NCBI RefSeq assembly: GCF_040939455.1
Contig: NC_134108.1
Span: 51,645,501-51,709,500 of the forward strand
Direction of reading: 5' to 3'
DNA from: Microcebus murinus
Taxonomy: Eukaryota; Chordata; Mammalia; Primates; Cheirogaleidae
Length of the DNA stretch: 64,000 nt
The translations under genes were made by a program, and so were the position numbers. The notes beneath the pieces are model-generated. The model was not told the origin of the DNA. It worked only from the letters and a program-made list of their open reading frames with translations, and ran no database searches. Position 1 is the first letter of the stretch; every line of letters begins with the position of its first letter. Shown here in pieces: positions 58,696 to 64,000 of this stretch.

Positions 58696-60320
58696 TATTT
58701 ATATTTGACAAAAGTTCCTTATGTTTATTGAATTTAGGAGGAGAGATTGGGAATTGTCTGGCCAAAAATATTTTGTTTTCCTCCATTCCCCCATGCCATG
58801 CCCTTTTTCCTCAGTAAACATGCCTAGAACCAACTGTTGGTGCTTTTGCTCCATGTTGATCAGTAATTGAGTGGCAGTAAGATATAAATTGGTGCTCCTC
58901 TTTATTTAACTTCTGCTGGCTTTGTGGAGTAGTGGAATTGGAGCCAAGGTGTACTTACACACACAGAAAGGCAACCAGGAATCCTGTAGTGAGCAAGGAA
59001 GTTGATGTATAAGTTCCTGAGGAGCTTCTCTGTAGGAAGAAACTACATGATGATGGAGACATATCCTTTCTACATCTCCAACAGTTATTGTCTAGACCTA
59101 GGACTGATTGTTTCCTTCTGGGTGGACAAAACAACTTTTAATAAAAGTAAAATAACAGGATAGGGTATAATTAAGTACCAACAATGTACTAGCTACTAAG
59201 ACTTCTAGGTCAAAGTACTTAAAATCTCTTGCAGGGTGAGATTAGGAAAAATCACAAAATGCAAATTGATAAAAGTCAAAACTTTGAGTAAATGCCAGAC
59301 TTTCAGTTGTAGTTTGCTTTTATCTTGAAAAAAATCCAAAATCTAGTTTCAGACTAGCTTGTTTAAACATGTTTATTGATTCATAGGAATACAAATGCTC
59401 TTGTTGTAAATCCAAAGTATGCTCCAATGAAAGACTCCGGATCAATAATTTGAGTTCACTCCAAACAAAATTTTTTTGGATAGCCAATACAAAAGAGAAG
59501 AGTTTTGTAATCCCACCCTTGCAATAACTACATTTTCTTACTTTGCAGATAATAACAACAACTTAGTTCATGGGAGTGAAACAGTGGGGAAGCAAGCCAA
59601 CAAGGCAGTAGAGCCAAGAATGGCTGGCAAGGCCTGAGTAAGCCTCCCTGCACAGGCTTGAAAAGAGCCCATTCTTGGGTCTATATTTGACACATATGAT
59701 AAAGGAGATGCTGTATTTCAATGTGAATGTCAACAGTTTCTTCAACTATCAGATCTTTTTCTAGTAGCATATGCAAAAACAATCAAGCCATGCTTTGATG
59801 AGATATTTATGAATCCATCAGTGTCATAAAAACATTTAAATGGCAAATCATAAATAAAATATATTACATGTCACAGGACCAGCATTACTTCAAGCCCTGT
59901 AAAGGGAGTTTTTGCATGGGTGCAATATTATATTGATAGACTCTATCATTTTAAGTGGCATTTTGTTGTTATAAAATATGGCTTGTGCAGGCTTTAAATA
60001 TTTTTTTGAAAACACAAATTAAGTTATTTTTATTTACTTTGTTTTTTTTAGGTAGTAGTTGAGGTACTAATTACAGTAGCAACTCTGACAGTATTCAGTA
60101 TGTTAGTAACCAGGCAATATTGTTGTACTGTATACTGGCTGAATAACTAGTAACTCAATCTAGGGATCAGACAGTCTCAGTTGTTGTTACAAAACTGGGG
60201 GAAGATTTCCAGGGGAATAGTCATCAGGAAGTTAGATGAGTCAGTTAAAAGTCCATCAAAGGTGGGTATAGGCCAGAAGCAGATATATGGTATGCAATTC
60301 AAGAGAATCCAAAAAAACAG
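58696..60320. other. unassigned stretch
   Basis: AT-rich. An acceptor-like site (ttttcttactttgcag) ends at about 59549, but the frame after it does not suit the candidate exon phase. No feature called. Confidence 0.42.
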
Positions 60321-60324
60321 CTAA

Positions 60325-60485
60325 GCAGAAATCAGAAAACCTGAGTTTTAGTCCTATTTCCTCTATCTGCCTTAACTTCAGTGAACTTTAATTTCCTCAT
60401 CCTCCACACTAGGGTAGGGAGGATTATTTATTAAATAATTATTAAATTATTTTGAAGATCTTTGGGTCTTACTTCACAGAGCCAT
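60325..60485 (+). repeat. MIR fragment
   Basis: 'aaaacctgagttttagtcct' and 'aatttcctcatcctccacac' follow MIR with strong decay. Confidence 0.6.
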
Positions 60486-61145
60486 GATGAGCCTCTAGTG
60501 GGATAAAATCTCAGCACTGGTCAATAATCCTTAAAGTGTAAGATCAACATAAGGTAGAACCTGTGTTCATAGGCAGGGAATCCTCAAGGATAAATCAGGA
60601 AGTAAAACCAGAGGATTCAAACAGCAAGGCTTTAGATTCCTTAAGTTAGACTGCCCAGGAGCAGCTTTTTGCACCAACTGTTAAAGCAACTACTTGAGAA
60701 ATTCTGATGTCCTACCTAGCCTGAGCAGCAACTGTAAATTTAGAGGGCCAGCCAGCTACCACTTACCCTGACCTTGCATTCTACTCCCTGTCCCAAGTGC
60801 CAGCAGGAGGAAGGGGGTGTAAACTAGGTCCGCCACTTTATAATGCTGTTTTCTGACAGAGCTTGGGCAGGAACCCCAAACTCAAATCTAGACACAATAC
60901 TTTCAGTTATAACATATACTTTTGAATTTCTGCTTTAAAATCTTTTTTTCCAAGATTTTAATGTTATTTATATTTCTATGAATTTATATATTTTTCTCTT
61001 CACTATTTAATGTAGAAATTGTTCAGTACCAAAAATTAACTTGATTTCTCATATGTACTTTAATTTCTGCTTGTGAGATCTAGAGCCTAAATGTACTCAT
61101 TATGGGAATATAAAGAAGGAAGCATTAACCACAGTGATTAACTTG
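60486..61145. other. unassigned stretch
   Basis: No feature recognised. Confidence 0.45.
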
Positions 61146-61149
61146 CAGT

Positions 61150-61375
61150 GACTAACAACAAGGACTCAAGATCCCCAGTCAAGGAAATCCAGCCCCACTC
61201 TCATGAGCTCTGCAATGTTGGTCAAATAATCATACCCTTTCTGTGTCTCATTTTTCCTCAAAATGGGGATGATAATATCCACCTCTCAGAGATGTGATGA
61301 ATTAACTGTAGTGAGTTAATACTTGTAAAGTACTTCGAACAATGTCTGATATGCATAACGATGTTAAATACACTG
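61150..61375 (+). repeat. MIR
   Basis: 'ccccactctcatgagctctg', 'tttcctcaaaatggggatga' and 'acttgtaaagtacttcgaac' follow MIR in plus orientation. Confidence 0.88.
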
Positions 61376-63075
61376 CATCTTTCAATCCAATCTTGATGGA
61401 AAACACTGTTTTCACAGACATTGTCTGAAGTTGTTATTATAAACCAGATGCTTCCTCTATTTTCTTATCTTATACATAGCACATATTATTTTGACCTTTG
61501 GCTATAATTATAAGAGAAATAACTATTCAATGAGAGAATCCAAAGAACTAGCAGGAGCTTGTACTACTGCTTATTAACAAATCTGAAAAATTAAGAGGTA
61601 TATGATGCATGGTGATTTTATATAACTGTTGGCCAAATCTCTTATTTGAGCTGTTGATATTAACTTTGGGATACCATAACCCTAACTTCTAATGAATGAG
61701 ACTCAGTCAGGGTTGCTAGCTTGAAATGGCACAACACACTAATAAATACAGCCCCACAATAATAAATACAGCCAGCAGCCAACTTTCTTCATCACAGAAT
61801 ATTTTGCCAAGCTTAACACCAACTGACTTTCACCCACTTAATTGCCATCTATGGGAGGGTGAAAAACAAAAGGCACTTATTAATTCTGTTTCATTTTTCT
61901 GTGTTAGCTACAGGTGCAACCTATATTTGTCTACAACCTGTTGGGGACACCACAAAAGGACTTTGATTCCCTGCCTCATTTGTATGTCCTTGGGTCTCCC
62001 GGTGCTTTATAAAATGATCCCCTGTTATGAGGGGTCTCTGTCATTTCTCACTTCCACTGAAGAAGTCAATTCAGAAGACACACAATGCTATAAAGACAGC
62101 ACTAAGTAAGTGCTCCCTCTCTAGAGTGAATCCTTCTTATAAATTTGAATCCATAGAGGTATTTTGATGAGACATTTGTGTTAGCCCAATGCAGTTTTGT
62201 TTTAAGGGAACTATAAATGAGCTAATGAGATGCATAAGCCATTCACTGGTTGTTCTTGCCAAACTTCTCTCAAGTATTAGACAGTCATACATACTTTACC
62301 TAGAAAATTCACTTTGGAACAAATTTTTCAAGGTCGACAGAAAAGCACGCAATTCAAGCTTCAAATGATCTCATTTTGACAAGATACAGCTTTTTGAATA
62401 AATCCACTTTTCTTCTTCATGGACATGACTGAAACACAACTTACCCCTTAGGTGAACTCAAACTTTAAGACAGATATGTGCTTTTAATATTCATAGTGAG
62501 AAGGGAATTTTGAATGCATATTAGGAGTTGGAAATTATTTCAATATCTAATATATCCACTACATTGATTTAATCATGGACAAATAATAAAGCAGCAACTC
62601 ACTGTCTCGTCTTATAAATAAGATTTCTAATCAAAAGCTAAAGAAGAAAAAAAAGTGAACCCAGGTCCCACAGGTCTTCTAAAGGTCTCTAAAAGAGTTT
62701 ATACCACTCACCACCACTAGTATATGGACTTCGTAGATTATGACTGAAAGTACGGAAACAGAGGGTAAAGTGATGCAATGACAGAGATAAGTGGCAAAGA
62801 ATTACTTCAGGAGAAACTTGTGTAATTTCAAGTATAACGTTTACCTTTGGCTTCCTAAGTGAGATATATTAAGACATTTAAGTCACTGAATGCATGAAGG
62901 GCCTCCCTTTTATAGACTAACATGAACATCCAGATACTCAAAGGCACTTCAAAGCTTGACAGACATGGTTACAACTTCTGGGCTTCTGAAGTTGTTTGAC
63001 TCCATTTACAAAGTAACAATGTACTTATTAATGCTACTACCAACGCTATAAAGATAACAATAATTACAGCTGTCA
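61376..63075. other. unassigned stretch
   Basis: Includes a 127-codon frame at 61726-62109 with no recognisable domain or repeat, and a short direct repeat (aataaatacagcc at 61740 and 61759). No gene called. Confidence 0.42.
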
Positions 63076-63079
63076 CTGC

Positions 63080-63298
63080 CACTATCACTCCTGCTACCAA
63101 GCACCACCTTTCCTCTATCGAGCACCTGCTGTGGGCCAGGCCCTGTGCTGGGTGCTTTACATATATAATATCCAATCCTCATGGATCTCTGTAAGGGAAG
63201 TGTGATTGCCTCCATTTTACAAGTGATGAAACCGAGGCTTAAAGAGATTAAAAACATATCTAAGAGGCAGAAGCAAATCTGAAACTGAGTCTGCCCAA
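63080..63298 (-). repeat. MIR
   Basis: 'gagcacctgctgtgggccag', 'tccattttacaagtgatgaa' and 'accgaggcttaaagagatta' form reverse MIR. Confidence 0.88.
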
Positions 63299-63341
63299 CA
63301 CTGAAGTCTATGGTCTTTTCACTCTGGCATGCATGCAGAAC

Positions 63342-63498
63342 TGCTATTTACTGAGTATCTGTTCTCTGCTAGGCACTGGGCTAGTCATTTAAAAAATATA
63401 CTTATAGCTCTCGTAAACAGTATTAAGAGGGAAATGAAGTTAGAACAGTAAAGTAACTTCCCAAAGAGTTCACAGGTAGTAAGTGACAGAGCTAATTT
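63342..63498 (-). repeat. MIR, second consecutive copy
   Basis: 'actgagtatctgttctctgc' and 'gtagtaagtgacagagctaa' form a second reverse MIR in the same orientation as the previous one. It is interrupted at its right end by the Alu. Confidence 0.8.
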
Positions 63499-63512
63499 TA
63501 AATTCCTGGTTT

Positions 63513-63813
63513 GACCAGACATGGTGGCTCACTCCTATAATCCCAGCACTTTAGGAGGCTGAGATGGGAGGATCGTTTGAGGCCAGGGTTTTGAGACCAG
63601 CATGGGCAACATGGCAGGACCCCATCTCTACAAAAAATAAACAAACTAGCTGGGCATGGTGGCATGCACCTGTAGTCCTAGCTACTTGGAAGGCTGAGGC
63701 CTGAGGATCGTGTCAGCCCAGAAGTTTGAGGCTGCAGTGAGCTATGATGAGACCACAGTACTCCATCCTGGGCAACAGAGTGAGACCCCATCTCCAAAAT
63801 AAAATAAATAAAT
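63513..63813 (+). mobile_element. Alu, old subfamily, with TSD
   Basis: Two-arm Alu without the AluL linker ('gaccagacatggtggctcac'; 'ctgggcatggtggcatgcac') with an (AAAT)-type tail. Flanks repeat aaattcctggttt at 63500-63512 and 63814-63826 (13 of 13). Confidence 0.96.
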
Positions 63814-64000
63814 AAATTCCTGGTTTATCATTGGTGAAATAAACCTAAAAACTAAAACTCTTGCCTTTAGCATAAGGAATATAAGGGGGGAAACCACTAT
63901 TAAATAGTTCAAATCTAACATTAGATAAAATAAAAATAGACTTATCTGGCTATGTCCTTTATGTTAGAAAATAATTAAACCTGTTTAGAGTTCTAAACAC

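Noticed and set aside
59535..59640. Possible exon after the acceptor ttttcttactttgcag
   Set aside because: It is open only in a phase that does not match the end of the candidate exon at 38888.
61726..62109. 127-codon plus-strand frame
   Set aside because: No recognisable domain, no conserved context, and Ser/Thr/Cys-rich composition expected from chance frames.

Overview
This window is nuclear DNA from a primate, most likely a lemur or close strepsirrhine relative. Four Alu copies carry the extended middle linker between the two arms (motif gaaagaaattaattggcca followed by a TA run) that is characteristic of the strepsirrhine AluL lineage. Three 5'-truncated L1 copies share a 3' end ending in a 'tttgtacccccataat' block followed by an A-rich tail, which I take to be the lineage's young L1. 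The rest is AT-rich, fossil-laden mammalian non-coding sequence with no bacterial, plasmid or phage features. The organism assignment is inference from repeat families.

Layout. 1-4.1 kb is AT-rich, with L2 fragments and one tiny retro-insertion. At 4.19-4.52 kb a purine-rich tract leads into a small CpG-containing block. That block ends in an ATG and a good splice donor, a candidate promoter and first coding exon. 4.5-12.8 kb holds three old LTR-like repeats, an L1M, a hAT fossil, a young L1 in reverse and several MIRs. 12.98-15.64 kb is a long reverse-oriented LINE2 that still shows its reverse transcriptase motifs. 15.7-31.2 kb is mixed L2, L1M, MIR and Alu with long unassigned stretches. 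31.2-38.1 kb is a nested repeat complex: an old L1M broken by an endogenous-retrovirus-like LTR, a second L1M 3' end, a young L1 and a non-repeat segment that also occurs 4.7 kb upstream. At 38.76 kb there is a candidate 125-nt coding exon whose phase matches the candidate first exon. 39.4-41.7 kb contains an Alu split by a roughly 316-bp copy of a segment lying 1.7 kb downstream. 42-64 kb contains further L1M, Alu, MIR, LTR, a Tigger1-type DNA transposon, a 5S rRNA retropseudogene and microsatellites.

If the two candidate exons are real, most of the window is intron (about 34 kb between them, more than 25 kb after the second) of a plus-strand gene that I could not identify. No complete protein-coding gene is visible. 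I did not find a new biological system. The most unusual structures are the two local duplicative insertions and the phase-compatible exon pair. Repeat boundaries were set by eye and are approximate unless target-site duplications (TSDs) are stated.
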